This document shows, piece by piece, positions 39,662-49,100 of a stretch of 64,000 nucleotides of DNA; within the stretch, counting starts at the first letter, position 1, and each line of letters opens with the position of its first letter. A model generated the notes under the pieces. That model ran no database searches. It was not told the origin of the DNA and saw only the letters and a program-made list of their open reading frames with translations. This stretch comes from Cellvibrio sp. KY-GH-1 (lineage in GTDB: Bacteria > Pseudomonadota > Gammaproteobacteria > Pseudomonadales > Cellvibrionaceae). The translations under genes and the position numbers were made by a program. The DNA lies in contig NZ_CP031728.1 of the NCBI RefSeq assembly GCF_008806975.1, positions 2,811,501 through 2,875,500 on the forward strand, written 5' to 3'.

Positions 39662-39725
39662 AAAAGCAAATATTGCACACAAAAAGCAAATATTCAATTT
39701 ATTTGACACAACATAAACAAATATC
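39662..39725 (-). promoter_or_regulatory. Direct repeats in the presumed promoter of the rloA-to-ABC-3C operon
   Basis: AAAAGCAAATATT occurs exactly at 39662-39674 and 39682-39694, 20 bp apart. A degenerate third CAAATAT lies 31 bp further (39718). These offsets are near two and three helical turns, as for operators bound on one DNA face. No confident -35/-10 pair could be chosen in this very AT-rich gap. Confidence 0.4.
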
Positions 39726-39778
39726 TGCCTTCTATATTCGCTTGGTTTTCCTTGTGTTCGTCAACACTATGGAGGCCA

Positions 39779-40249
39779 TTATTTAATCATGTCTATTAAA
39801 TTCAATGGCTTAGCTAAGACCTGCATCCCCTGTGGAGTACGACCAGTTTCAAAGATTGTCTTCCAGAAGCTGCTGTTCTGCTTTCCACCGAAAGCCGTAT
39901 CAGAAAGTTCAGTACTCACCCACAGAGGCAAATCCGCAAGGTTCTTTAGGAAAGTCTCTATGTTTACCCAAACCTGATCAGGAAAGGGATGCTGAAACAA
40001 CCTTGCGCCGGGGTCTGGCTTGCCCAGCATAATGAAATGTTGACGCGCTATCTGGGCAACATATTGCAGCCAACTGTATATGACACTCTCTTTACTCATA
40101 CGGTCGCCCTGCAATTGCACTTTTGGCCGAGCAAAACGATTAAGAATTTTAGCCACCTCAAGGTAGGCGGCTTGTTCTGAACGGTTACAACCTGAATGTG
40201 TAGTAGCAATGTTATTTTCATCATCTTTGCCATTCATTGCTTTAGTCAA
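39779..40249 (-). CDS. Unrecognised 156-aa protein
   Basis: I do not recognise the family. The protein has a polar N-terminus, a helical middle ([34 protein letters not shown]) and an aromatic C-terminal half. No signal peptide, membrane helix or catalytic motif is seen. It stands alone between two operons: 142 bp before rloA and 173 bp after the SF1 helicase stop, in the same direction. An alternative ATG lies four codons in (MNGKDD). It could be the last gene of module A or an independent cargo gene. Confidence 0.6.
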   Translation of the reverse strand: MTKAMNGKDDENNIATTHSGCNRSEQAAYLEVAKILNRFARPKVQLQGDRMSKESVIYSWLQYVAQIARQHFIMLGKPDPGARLFQHPFPDQVWVNIETFLKNLADLPLWVSTELSDTAFGGKQNSSFWKTIFETGRTPQGMQVLAKPLNLIDMIK

Positions 40250-40422
40250 TCACATGATCAATATCGATGGTGTCGGCATGTAAAACCAAATCAATTGGCT
40301 GTTCACAAATAAAACAATTGCTGGACTGCGCTTAATGCAGCGTTCCTAGAAGGATTTTTCGGTCATCCACTTTTAAACGGCTTAGAAACAGAGAGGCCAT
40401 AAATTGTGTATCCTGTTAAAGT

Positions 40423-43400
40423 TCAATTGGCAGCAGAGATTGAGCTATTTTTTGAATATCCTAAATTCCAGCAGTTTTCCTCCGGAATACGGCTTAAAAT
40501 CTCACAGAATAAATTTCGTTCACCATCTGGCATTCTTTTGTTCAACAGAAACTGAACATGACCGAAGAAGAAAAGATTTTCTTTAGCTCTTGAACAAGCG
40601 ACATTAAGGCGACGCCAGTCCAATATAAAACTCAAGTCTCCCTTAGTCCGAACCACTGAATACAAGACAATATCAGCCTCGCTTCCCTGAAAACTGTCAA
40701 CAGTATCAATTTTAATATTTAAGCTGCCAACCTTATAAATACCATCGTCCGTTGAATCAGAAATTTTTGCCAGAGCTCTTCGAATGGAGCTTTTTTGTGC
40801 GCTGTAGGGCGTAATAATAGCTACCTCGATATCTTTCCGATTGCACCCTTTAACTTTCATAGTCTTAATAAAATTTATAATTGCAGACACTTCGCTCTTA
40901 TTCCTTTTGCTGGTGCCTTCTTGCTCCTGAGCTCCTGGAACATCGATCCAAGCTATTGTTTCGGGAAACAGAAAATTCGACTCATCCTTAATTTTACCAT
41001 TGGTCAACCTTGTCAAACCCTCAGCATTTGTGTAAAACATTTCACCTACTAGATTTCCAATATCCTTAGGCATTCTAAATTGTTCAGATAGAAAGTACTT
41101 TGATGCAGCTGGCAGTTGGGTATGCAAACGCTCGAAGAAACTCTCTTCAAGAAAATTTTTATCCAGGAATGGAAGACGCTCTTTCGAATCATCAGTAAGT
41201 AGAATGGGGGCGATACTTGGGGGTAGCTGAAAGTGATCTCCGATCAATATCACTTTTTTGGCTTTAAGAATAGGCAAAATTAATTCTGGAACAGTAGATC
41301 GACCAGCTTCATCAATAATTACAACATCAAATACCAATTGATCCATGTTCTGGAAACGACTAGCCAAACCAACACAGGTGGCGCCAACCAAGTTATGATT
41401 TTTTAGGATTGCCCAGGTAATCTCGCCATCCAGCTTGCTTGATCCACTATCATTCGAAAATCCGCCCAGAAATCCACTTATCCACTGCGAGGCCAATGTG
41501 CAACCTGGCTCAGTGCCGTTGGCCAATGTAGCTAACGCAGCCGCCTTACTTTGCGATAAAAATTTATCTTGCTTTGAAAGAAGGGAAAAATTAATTAGCT
41601 CTGCATCTATTTTGTCTTCTTTGCCGAGCCTGAGAACTCTCACACAATCACTGTCAACGAGTTCTGTATGCTTTTCCACAAACCTAGACATTGCGTTATC
41701 AACAGCAGCATTTTGCTGTGACACAACCAGAACTCTTGTTAACGGATTAAAACTAAATATTTGATGCAATATTTCGACTATACACGTCGTCTTCGCAGTA
41801 CCTGGTGGACCTTGAACCAAGGCAACAAATTTTTCAGACAAAACACCTTCGACAACCTTTTTTTGGTTCTCAGTAAGGACAGGATTGCCCCAAGACAAAC
41901 CATACTTTATTCGCGCGAGCCATTCAGAGCAGGCCTCTCCTGAATAGGCTCCAGGAGACAACAAAATATCTTTGATTCTTATGTTAGCAATGTCACCGCG
42001 CTTGAATAACTTCAAACCTTTACGCTGTCGCATAATAGACTGATCGCCAAGACTAATTTCCAGTCTAACCAGCTTATCGGTGTAATTTCCATCGTCGAAT
42101 ATTTCGCATTTTTCTTCAATTGGAAATCGAATTTTAATTCCTCTATCTCTCAAGAGCTCAATCGAAATCTCTCTATCCTTTCTTTTAGCTACTGGGGAAA
42201 TCCATGCCATCTCTTGATTTAATAATTCTCCCCAAAAACGGATTTTAATACGAGGAGGATATGAATTTTTTTGTTGGCTTAGCCTCTTCGCCAAAAAATC
42301 ATACTTTTCGAAGGATTCATTTTCATATTCTTCAAAATATAACGATTTGGCAGATAACGTAATTTCACCCCAACCGTCTGTCACACTAAACAAATCCGCT
42401 TTAAGTTCAAACTCTAACTCATTTTGATGGCGGTTTTGAAAATCAATTATTTCACCCCACTGAGAAAGCATTTCAAGCTGCTGAAAACGTGCCCTAGAGT
42501 CTGACTCAAAGTTTTCCAGTTGCATTGCAAATGCAATTAAACCACTCAAGGAGGCCTCGTTACCCAACTCAGGGCACAGCACTCGATCATCCACAGGAAG
42601 AAGATGAAAAGGTATTTCGTAACCAGATACTATCGAGTCTACTGATTCATTTACACAAACATGCTCAACAATCAACCAGAAATTTCCATTATCAATCCGA
42701 CACTCAAAAATGTAGTTACCTTTCATGAGAAACAAACGGCTATCGTCAGCTGAAAACCTCTGCAACCGCCATGTAGCCCCAGAACTCAATTCTTGAATAA
42801 TCTCTGTGGAATATGACTCATTATGAATAACTAAAGCTATATAGGCGTTGCTCGCCTCACCAAGCCCAATAGGACGTCTCATGCTTACAGAAAATCGCTT
42901 GTGCTTTGACCCACTAGGAATATCATCCAACAGTAAGTTATGGAGCTCCGGCCATACAGAAACACACTCACCCTCAATCAATTTAACAAATGGATTATCT
43001 GTCAGGCTAATAGGGAGGAATGCTTTGATTACCCCTTCGAAAGCCTCAACCAAATAGCCTTGGCCAACAAATTTTTTTACCTGAACCTCAAAAGGCTCCC
43101 CTGCCAATATACAGTCCCAATATAAAATGCCGCGAGCGACACATGCAAAATGTAACTTTTCCTTACGCTTGTCCTTTCCTACAATTTGTACAGGTATTTC
43201 GGTTTGATCAGGATAAGCCATGAAAAGCGCTTGCTGTGCGGAATCCGTAAACCCTTGAGGCGTTTGATAATTACTCAAACGAATAACATTATCGAATTTA
43301 AGTTTCTTATTTAGCTCTCCCGGCTCTAAGAGCAAAACTTTTCCGACGTAAAGCCACTCTAACGGCAAAAATGGTGAAGGAGGCTGCATTTCATCGACAA

Positions 43401-43863
43401 GCTGGAGCAACCGTTCTGAGGTCAACTCCTGTATATCGACATCCAAGGAATCTCTGTACCAGTCAAGATAGTCTGAATATGCATCAAGCTTCCCAAGACC
43501 ATCCTGAATCTGACAAAACCCTTGTAAAAGTGCTCGCTTTCGAAAAAGGGAAATTCCATCTGCGTTAATTTCATAATTGATATTATCAATAACTTTTGAA
43601 TATTCTGCCCTTATAGATTCAGAGTTTTTGTAGAGTTCTTTGACTTGCTTTTTAAATTTACTGCGGAGTGCTTTAAAGTCTAGTCGCAAGCGTTCTATGG
43701 CGAACTTCTCAGCCGACGACCTTTCGATATCTATCTTCTGGCGTAGATCATCGATATCTGACCTATAGCCATCATTTATCAGCCGCTGCTCATCAGTTGC
43801 ACGATCAAGCAAGAAACCTATAGCAGTAGCAGTAAGCCCAACACCTATAGCAATCAACAACAT
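40423..43863 (-). CDS. Membrane-anchored SF1 (DNA2/NAM7-like) helicase
   Basis: 1146 aa. The first residues MLLIAIGVGLTATAIGFLLD form a transmembrane helix, directly followed by a charged coiled coil (about 25-100). A ~500-residue middle region without recognised motifs leads to an AAA_11/AAA_12 helicase: Walker A QGPPGTAKTT (about 683-692), Walker B VVIIDEAGRS, LIGDHFQLPPS, SEQFRMP, the VDSFQGSEADIV motif V region and ACSRAKENLFFFG motif VI. A GGGTG precedes the ATG by 7 nt, supporting this start and the anchor. Final gene of the six-gene run; 42 bp after the 148-aa gene. A membrane-bound SF1 helicase suggests acting on nucleic acid at the cell envelope. Confidence 0.85.
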   Translation of the reverse strand: MLLIAIGVGLTATAIGFLLDRATDEQRLINDGYRSDIDDLRQKIDIERSSAEKFAIERLRLDFKALRSKFKKQVKELYKNSESIRAEYSKVIDNINYEINADGISLFRKRALLQGFCQIQDGLGKLDAYSDYLDWYRDSLDVDIQELTSERLLQLVDEMQPPSPFLPLEWLYVGKVLLLEPGELNKKLKFDNVIRLSNYQTPQGFTDSAQQALFMAYPDQTEIPVQIVGKDKRKEKLHFACVARGILYWDCILAGEPFEVQVKKFVGQGYLVEAFEGVIKAFLPISLTDNPFVKLIEGECVSVWPELHNLLLDDIPSGSKHKRFSVSMRRPIGLGEASNAYIALVIHNESYSTEIIQELSSGATWRLQRFSADDSRLFLMKGNYIFECRIDNGNFWLIVEHVCVNESVDSIVSGYEIPFHLLPVDDRVLCPELGNEASLSGLIAFAMQLENFESDSRARFQQLEMLSQWGEIIDFQNRHQNELEFELKADLFSVTDGWGEITLSAKSLYFEEYENESFEKYDFLAKRLSQQKNSYPPRIKIRFWGELLNQEMAWISPVAKRKDREISIELLRDRGIKIRFPIEEKCEIFDDGNYTDKLVRLEISLGDQSIMRQRKGLKLFKRGDIANIRIKDILLSPGAYSGEACSEWLARIKYGLSWGNPVLTENQKKVVEGVLSEKFVALVQGPPGTAKTTCIVEILHQIFSFNPLTRVLVVSQQNAAVDNAMSRFVEKHTELVDSDCVRVLRLGKEDKIDAELINFSLLSKQDKFLSQSKAAALATLANGTEPGCTLASQWISGFLGGFSNDSGSSKLDGEITWAILKNHNLVGATCVGLASRFQNMDQLVFDVVIIDEAGRSTVPELILPILKAKKVILIGDHFQLPPSIAPILLTDDSKERLPFLDKNFLEESFFERLHTQLPAASKYFLSEQFRMPKDIGNLVGEMFYTNAEGLTRLTNGKIKDESNFLFPETIAWIDVPGAQEQEGTSKRNKSEVSAIINFIKTMKVKGCNRKDIEVAIITPYSAQKSSIRRALAKISDSTDDGIYKVGSLNIKIDTVDSFQGSEADIVLYSVVRTKGDLSFILDWRRLNVACSRAKENLFFFGHVQFLLNKRMPDGERNLFCEILSRIPEENCWNLGYSKNSSISAAN

Positions 43864-43905
43864 ATTTCACCCACATCACAATCCATAGTTCAAATTATTG
43901 TATTT

Positions 43906-44352
43906 TCACTTCATGTGCAGATTATTAAGCAACTCAAGCTCTGCGGGTGTAACTGTACCATTGGCAACTTTTATCCTAATCTCCGCCATAGTTTTTGCTC
44001 TTTCCTCAAAATCCATCGTCCACTGGTCATGACTACTTTCATTGACCTTCATTTCATTGGCCAGCTCTTGCAATTTTGTATCTTCAACTTTTATAGCTTT
44101 TTTCAGTTCGTTACCTGACTTCTCTAACTCATGCTCAGAAATCTTTACTGTTTTATTTGCTTCAATGTAAACCTGCTTTGTCTTTTCCTTTTCATTGAGA
44201 AGCGAAGTAAGGTTACTACCTAGCTCCACAACACCTTGTGCGGCGCCTAGTCCAAGTTTTGTAATATCCCCTGAACTCATGCCCTTATTGCCACTATTTT
44301 TTCCATCACCTTTTTTGGCGGGTGTCTTTGAACCTGTAGACTTCATAATCAT
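43906..44352 (-). CDS. Small basic coiled-coil protein of the SNF2-methylase operon
   Basis: 148 aa, family not recognised. The N-terminal ~30 residues are Lys/Gly/Ser-rich and disordered-looking (SKTPAKKGDGKNSGNKG). A short Gly/Ala-rich segment (LGLGAAQGVVELGSNL) precedes a long charged helix (about 50-130). It is 7 bp downstream of the 180-aa gene and 42 bp upstream of the membrane helicase. ATG alternatives exist at codons 1 and 3. The basic tail plus coiled coil would suit a DNA-binding or scaffold subunit of the helicase; that is a guess from layout only. Confidence 0.7.
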   Translation of the reverse strand: MIMKSTGSKTPAKKGDGKNSGNKGMSSGDITKLGLGAAQGVVELGSNLTSLLNEKEKTKQVYIEANKTVKISEHELEKSGNELKKAIKVEDTKLQELANEMKVNESSHDQWTMDFEERAKTMAEIRIKVANGTVTPAELELLNNLHMK

Positions 44353-44359
44353 ATTCCTA

Positions 44360-44902
44360 TTAATTTTCGTCGAGAGACTGAACCAAACATTGCAATTGAG
44401 ACAATAACAAATTATCCAAACTGTTTTCTAAATCTTTCAAAGCTAATGCATTTTTTAGAGGATTTTGTCGCAGATTCCTAACTACCTTTATTAGAGTGTC
44501 AATAGAAACTCGCGCTTCGCCGATTTCTCTGAGTAACTGCACATTATTGCTACTCATTTTCTTTAACTGAGCGTCAAACTGGGAAATCCTATATTCACTC
44601 TCCTTTTCGAGAATTTCCTTCTCGATCTTCAATTGCTTTTCCAAATTCGACAATACTTGCCTGAGCGAACTTAATTCGTATTTGAGCTGCTTGGTTATCT
44701 CCTCTTCCTGCTTATAGGCCATATAGCTATTTGCAGCGTCCATTACTGCAAGAACCGAGTCCATCCAGATGGCAACGGGATTAACTTTGCTGGCACCCTG
44801 CCTAAATAGAACATATGCAGCCTTACCAAGGCGAGTTGATCTTTTCACTCTATCCGATGCAATGTTGTCAAATCCAAAATCAAAAAGTTCAACGACTTTC
44901 AC
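44360..44902 (-). CDS. Coiled-coil protein of the SNF2-methylase operon
   Basis: 180 aa, family not recognised. A moderately hydrophobic segment (NPVAIWMDSVLAVMDAANSYMAY, about 41-63) is followed by a strong heptad-type coiled coil (about 64-130, EEITKQLKYELSSLRQVLSNL-like) and a Leu-rich helical end. It abuts the 406-aa gene by one base and the 148-aa gene by 7 bp. Together with the coiled coils in the 148-aa protein and the membrane helicase, heteromeric assembly is plausible. Confidence 0.7.
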   Translation of the reverse strand: MKVVELFDFGFDNIASDRVKRSTRLGKAAYVLFRQGASKVNPVAIWMDSVLAVMDAANSYMAYKQEEEITKQLKYELSSLRQVLSNLEKQLKIEKEILEKESEYRISQFDAQLKKMSSNNVQLLREIGEARVSIDTLIKVVRNLRQNPLKNALALKDLENSLDNLLLSQLQCLVQSLDEN

Positions 44903-46122
44903 TAATCACCCCCAGCTATTATAATTTCTCTCCCCCAAGGCAACGACTCACTCTCTGCTTGCATTAATATTGACTCTATAGAAATAGACTCAGTATAAAA
45001 TCCTGTTTCTATATTGACAGTTCGGCTCACCAAAGGAGAGCAAGAAGGAAAAGCCTTCTCAAGTTGAGCTTTACAATGCTCATCATCAACACAAACGCTC
45101 AAGAAATTTTCAGACGGCTCCTTCAGCATTACATTTTTCTTTTCAATAAGAGCACCGGAATAAAGGCTTAGGCATAAATTTCTGTCATTAGGCACATCAA
45201 AATGTTTTCCGCTCTGCTGATCAAACCTTATGTCACATGTGAGGCATGGCAGTGACAGCTGTATCGCCGCATCGCTTTCATTACAATCCGAATCAAATGG
45301 TGTTCCATTCGGCAGGGCAGTCATTAAATACAATATTTCATCATCTTTTACAGCTACGTCAAAATACCAATCAGCAGCGTTATCGATAATAACTTGACTT
45401 TTTTGTTCGAAAATCGATATTAAAAATTTTGTAAAGCTGGAGGTGTCTATTCTTTGCCTTTTTTCTTCTGCCAAAGCCATACGAGCTTTATCAAGTTTCG
45501 CAAAAAGCTTTTCAATACGTTCTTTTTGATGCTTGGCATTTCTAGCTTTGCCTTGCTTCTTCGGCTCTAGAGAAACAGTTCCATCGGCTCTAGATGCTTT
45601 AAGCTTATTGTCAGTTAATAAAATAAAAGGGTTTTCAACAACCGTATTTATTGAATCGATCCAGACTCTGGCCGACTGATCAACCAACAATGTGGCCTGG
45701 GCAATTGCACGTCCTTTTTGAGTAAGCGTGGTGCGATCTTCCGTCAGCCAACCCAATCTAATAAATCGGGTAGTGAATGGCTCCAAATGTTCATCAGTAA
45801 GCGCAGTTATTTTTTTTATTGTTTCTAATGTGACATTTTCTTGCGTAAGCGCAGCCAACACGAACCGAGAGACACCACCTAATGAGTCAATTAATCGGTG
45901 CTTCAAGGTTATTGAATAGCATTGGAAGGGTATCGCTACCGATAGATCATGCAAAAGCACAGCACCAGTAATCTCACTTTTTGAACAATTATCTTCAGTT
46001 TCCTGATCCTCAGAATGAGTTTTAGATAATTCCTCATCGTTTTGACGCAACTCCGCTTTATTGAGCATTGCACCATAAAGGGGATGCGACTTCATAAAAG
46101 CACTAAGAATATGATCAAACAT
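44902..46122 (-). CDS. 406-aa protein with winged-helix-like N-terminal domain
   Basis: Family not recognised. Residues about 85-145 (SRFVLAALTQENVTLETIKKITALTDEHLE...GWLTEDRTTLTQKGRAIA) follow the helix-turn-helix plus wing pattern of DNA-binding winged helices that sort or repair-associated proteins carry. A basic linker (about 190-225) precedes a mixed domain with a CxxC-type pair (LPCLTCDIRF). It lies 7 bp after the methylase stop and shares a base with the 180-aa gene. It may recognise DNA or methylation state for the operon, an inference from position. Base composition switches to AT-rich at its junction with the methylase gene. Confidence 0.7.
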   Translation of the reverse strand: MFDHILSAFMKSHPLYGAMLNKAELRQNDEELSKTHSEDQETEDNCSKSEITGAVLLHDLSVAIPFQCYSITLKHRLIDSLGGVSRFVLAALTQENVTLETIKKITALTDEHLEPFTTRFIRLGWLTEDRTTLTQKGRAIAQATLLVDQSARVWIDSINTVVENPFILLTDNKLKASRADGTVSLEPKKQGKARNAKHQKERIEKLFAKLDKARMALAEEKRQRIDTSSFTKFLISIFEQKSQVIIDNAADWYFDVAVKDDEILYLMTALPNGTPFDSDCNESDAAIQLSLPCLTCDIRFDQQSGKHFDVPNDRNLCLSLYSGALIEKKNVMLKEPSENFLSVCVDDEHCKAQLEKAFPSCSPLVSRTVNIETGFYTESISIESILMQAESESLPWGREIIIAGGD

Positions 46123-46129
46123 GTTCGCG

Positions 46130-49100
46130 TCATTCCTTATCTACTTTGTTCATTTCAAAAAACTCCCAAGCAATCCGGTAATCCTCTTCCCTATTCGCCC
46201 GGGCAAACGGCGCCACCCATTTACGTTCTTTCAGGTATTTGCCGGTGGGGAGGGTGTCGTCTTCTACCCATTGTTGGATTTGGGTGCCGTCGGGGACTAG
46301 TTGTTCGCCGTCTTTGTAGAGGTCTTCCCAGCCGAAGCGGCCTTCTTTGGTGGTGCCGTCGGGGAAGGTGGTTTTGCACTCGGGTTCTTTTTTACCGGCT
46401 TTGCGCGGTAGGCCGACGCCGACTAGGCCTTTGCTGTTGGTGAAGACGATGCGGCCGTGGATGTCGTACCAAGTGTCGCGCTCGTAGCCTTGCATCACGG
46501 GGAATTGCACGCGGTAGATAAGAATTAATTCTTCCAGCGTTAAACCTAAAGCTTGTGCAACAAGCACATCGATTTCTACCAAGGCCATACGGCGGGCGTA
46601 GTCGGTGCGCAGGGCACAATTGCGTTGCCATTCAGGGGTTAGATTGGTGAAAAAATCTTGGGGTAAGCGTGGGTTGTTGGGTTGGCTCCAGCTTTCTTGA
46701 TTGAAGGCTGGATCAAAGGCATGCTCCCATAAAGGCGCGTAGTGATTTGTTAAACAGTTTAACGATGCGTATCGAGCTAAAAGACTTACTTCGGGAGCGA
46801 TAAGAGGAAGTAGATTTGCAAGATCGGATATGAAATTTGATTTTCCAGTCGTTTTAATAAAAAAATCCATAGGGATAGACGATACACAAGCAGAAAACCC
46901 AATGAGATTTTTAATATCTTTGAATGCGATAGAAAATGCACCGAATATGTGAGCCGAATTAACCGGCATGATTGAACAGATAGCAGTTCTTTCCATAGAT
47001 GTACTGATCATCTTTCTATGCACATGTCTAAAATAATCCGTAACCGGCCTTTGCACTTGGCGTTGTACAAAATAGGTTTCGCCTTTTTTGCCGCCTGCGT
47101 TTTCGGCTTGTTCAGTTTCTGTGAGTTGTTCCCAATCCAATTCCAGTTCGACAGTTTCTTTCCAGCTTACCCGTGGAGTGCGGCGCAGGTATTCTGCGCG
47201 GTCGGCCATGGGGTAGTAGTTGGTGCGAGGCAAATAGTCATCTGGAATGGATTCAAGATCGATTTGATCGTAATGGCCTTTTTCCGTGCAAACAGCGCGC
47301 GGCGTTTTGTTGAATGGATTTGCCAAATAAAAATGCGGGCCGGAGAGCACCCAGTTGTCGGCTGTGGTAATAAATTGGCCGTCGGTGACTGCGCGCCGCG
47401 TAATTGTTTCATCCTGCTGCTGCATAGTTTCATGCCACATTTCAGTTGAACAATAGTCTTGCCCTAAATGAGCTAAACGACGCGGGTACTTTGCCAATTT
47501 TTCTAATACGTTGCTTAGCGCACCTGCATGTAATGCAGGTAATCGCGCACGTTTTGCGGGTGTACCCGGTTCGTCATAGAGAGTGGCATAAACGCCAAGT
47601 TGTTTATCGGCAACTTTTACGATGCGGTCTTTGTGCCCAGAAATATCCCACTCGTTTTGTTCGTTTTTAATTCCACCCGCCAAACCAATCCCATCATGCA
47701 GGTAACTTGCATCTATGGTTGATGGGGAAAATAAATTCGCAATTTGGTCAAAAGCCACTTCGTTTTGTGCTGCACCAGAAATATTGATGCTGTATTTCAC
47801 ACGATGTCCAATTGGGAACAACATCATTTGATTTTGAAATTGAAAATGGGCACGCAAGCGGCTGTACATAACTTCACGCAGTAAACCGCCTTTAGGATCA
47901 TCGTAGGGGCTTTCGGGGTGCAAATAGCCAATCACACCTTCGCTGCCTGCCAACATCCACCCTACCGGCATAAAACATTTATACAAATTGGTTTGCTGGC
48001 CTTTTAACAGTGGGTAATTTTGGTAAGCATTTAAAAAACTTTGAGTGGCTTCTGCTTCTTCCAACTCCTCCGTCCATTCCACCTGCAAACGCGGAAACTC
48101 TTTGAATGCCGCTTCACGCTCTTTGGTTAATTCCGTCGCACTGAATTTACGAATGGCAAAAAGTGGTTTGGCTTCACCCAAAATGCCCGCTTCGTTCCAT
48201 TCCACTTTTAACCAAGGCGGGTTACCCAATACCAAATCAAACCCGCCTTTGCGCGCAAACTGGTCAGCAAAGGTTAGCTCCCAATGCATAAAACGGCGGC
48301 GGCTGGCGATGGCTTCTACTTGCTTAATACGCGGAAAATTTTCGCGCAATTTGCTAATGCGCAGTTGGCCGTATTTGTCGTGTAGGTTGGGTTGCTCTGC
48401 AACTGGCGCAAGGGATGGCTGAGCACCGCCGAAAATATCGCCCTGAATGTCTTCAAACCCGGTGGCACCCGCTCCCTGCGCCACTGAGGGGGTCGAGGTA
48501 GAGAGAGCGCCAAATAAATCGCCGGTTTCGGGGAGCTGCGGGGTTATGTCTACCACGTTGCCTTCTAAAATCGCGCCGATTTCCATCCACCAGAATTCAC
48601 GGCTAGGTAAGTCCGCGCTTTGTTGAATAGGCCAAAACCAGAGGGCACACCAGTAGTCCATGACCAATTTTAGACGGCGGTAGGCTGTAGCGATTTGGCC
48701 GTCTTCATTTAACAAACCTTGTTGGCGGGTTAGTTCTTTGTCGCTGCGGCTGGTGCTGCGTTGGGCGGTATTGGTATTAGGCCATACGCTGAGTGGGTCT
48801 TCGGTTGCGCCTCTGCCCTGCTGTAGCGTTTGTACATGCAGCTGCCATAGCTCGTCGATTTTGCTGCTCAGCTGTTGCAGGCGCGCAATTTCGTGGCGCT
48901 CCAGCGGTTTTGTCCATTCTTTGCGCCAGTCTTTTAGGCGAGCAAAGTCCTCTGGGTAGAGGCTTTTGGCGACTTTGTCGGTGTAGTTGGCTTGGCCGGG
49001 GTCTGGCAGTAGGAAGTGGTAGATTTCATCGCTGCCGCGCACAGGGTTTTGAGGGTCTAAACGCTTTGGCTCCAGGTCATACCATTTGGGTTTTGCGTCT

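Noticed and set aside
43800..44902. Zorya system, suggested by membrane segment and coiled coils near a helicase
   Set aside because: No MotA-like ZorA or OmpA-like ZorB protein is present, and the helicase is SF1, not the ZorD type.
46042..46443. 133-codon plus-strand ORF across the methylase end
   Set aside because: It is antisense to two conserved genes and has the biased Arg/Cys/Gly-rich look of a shadow frame.
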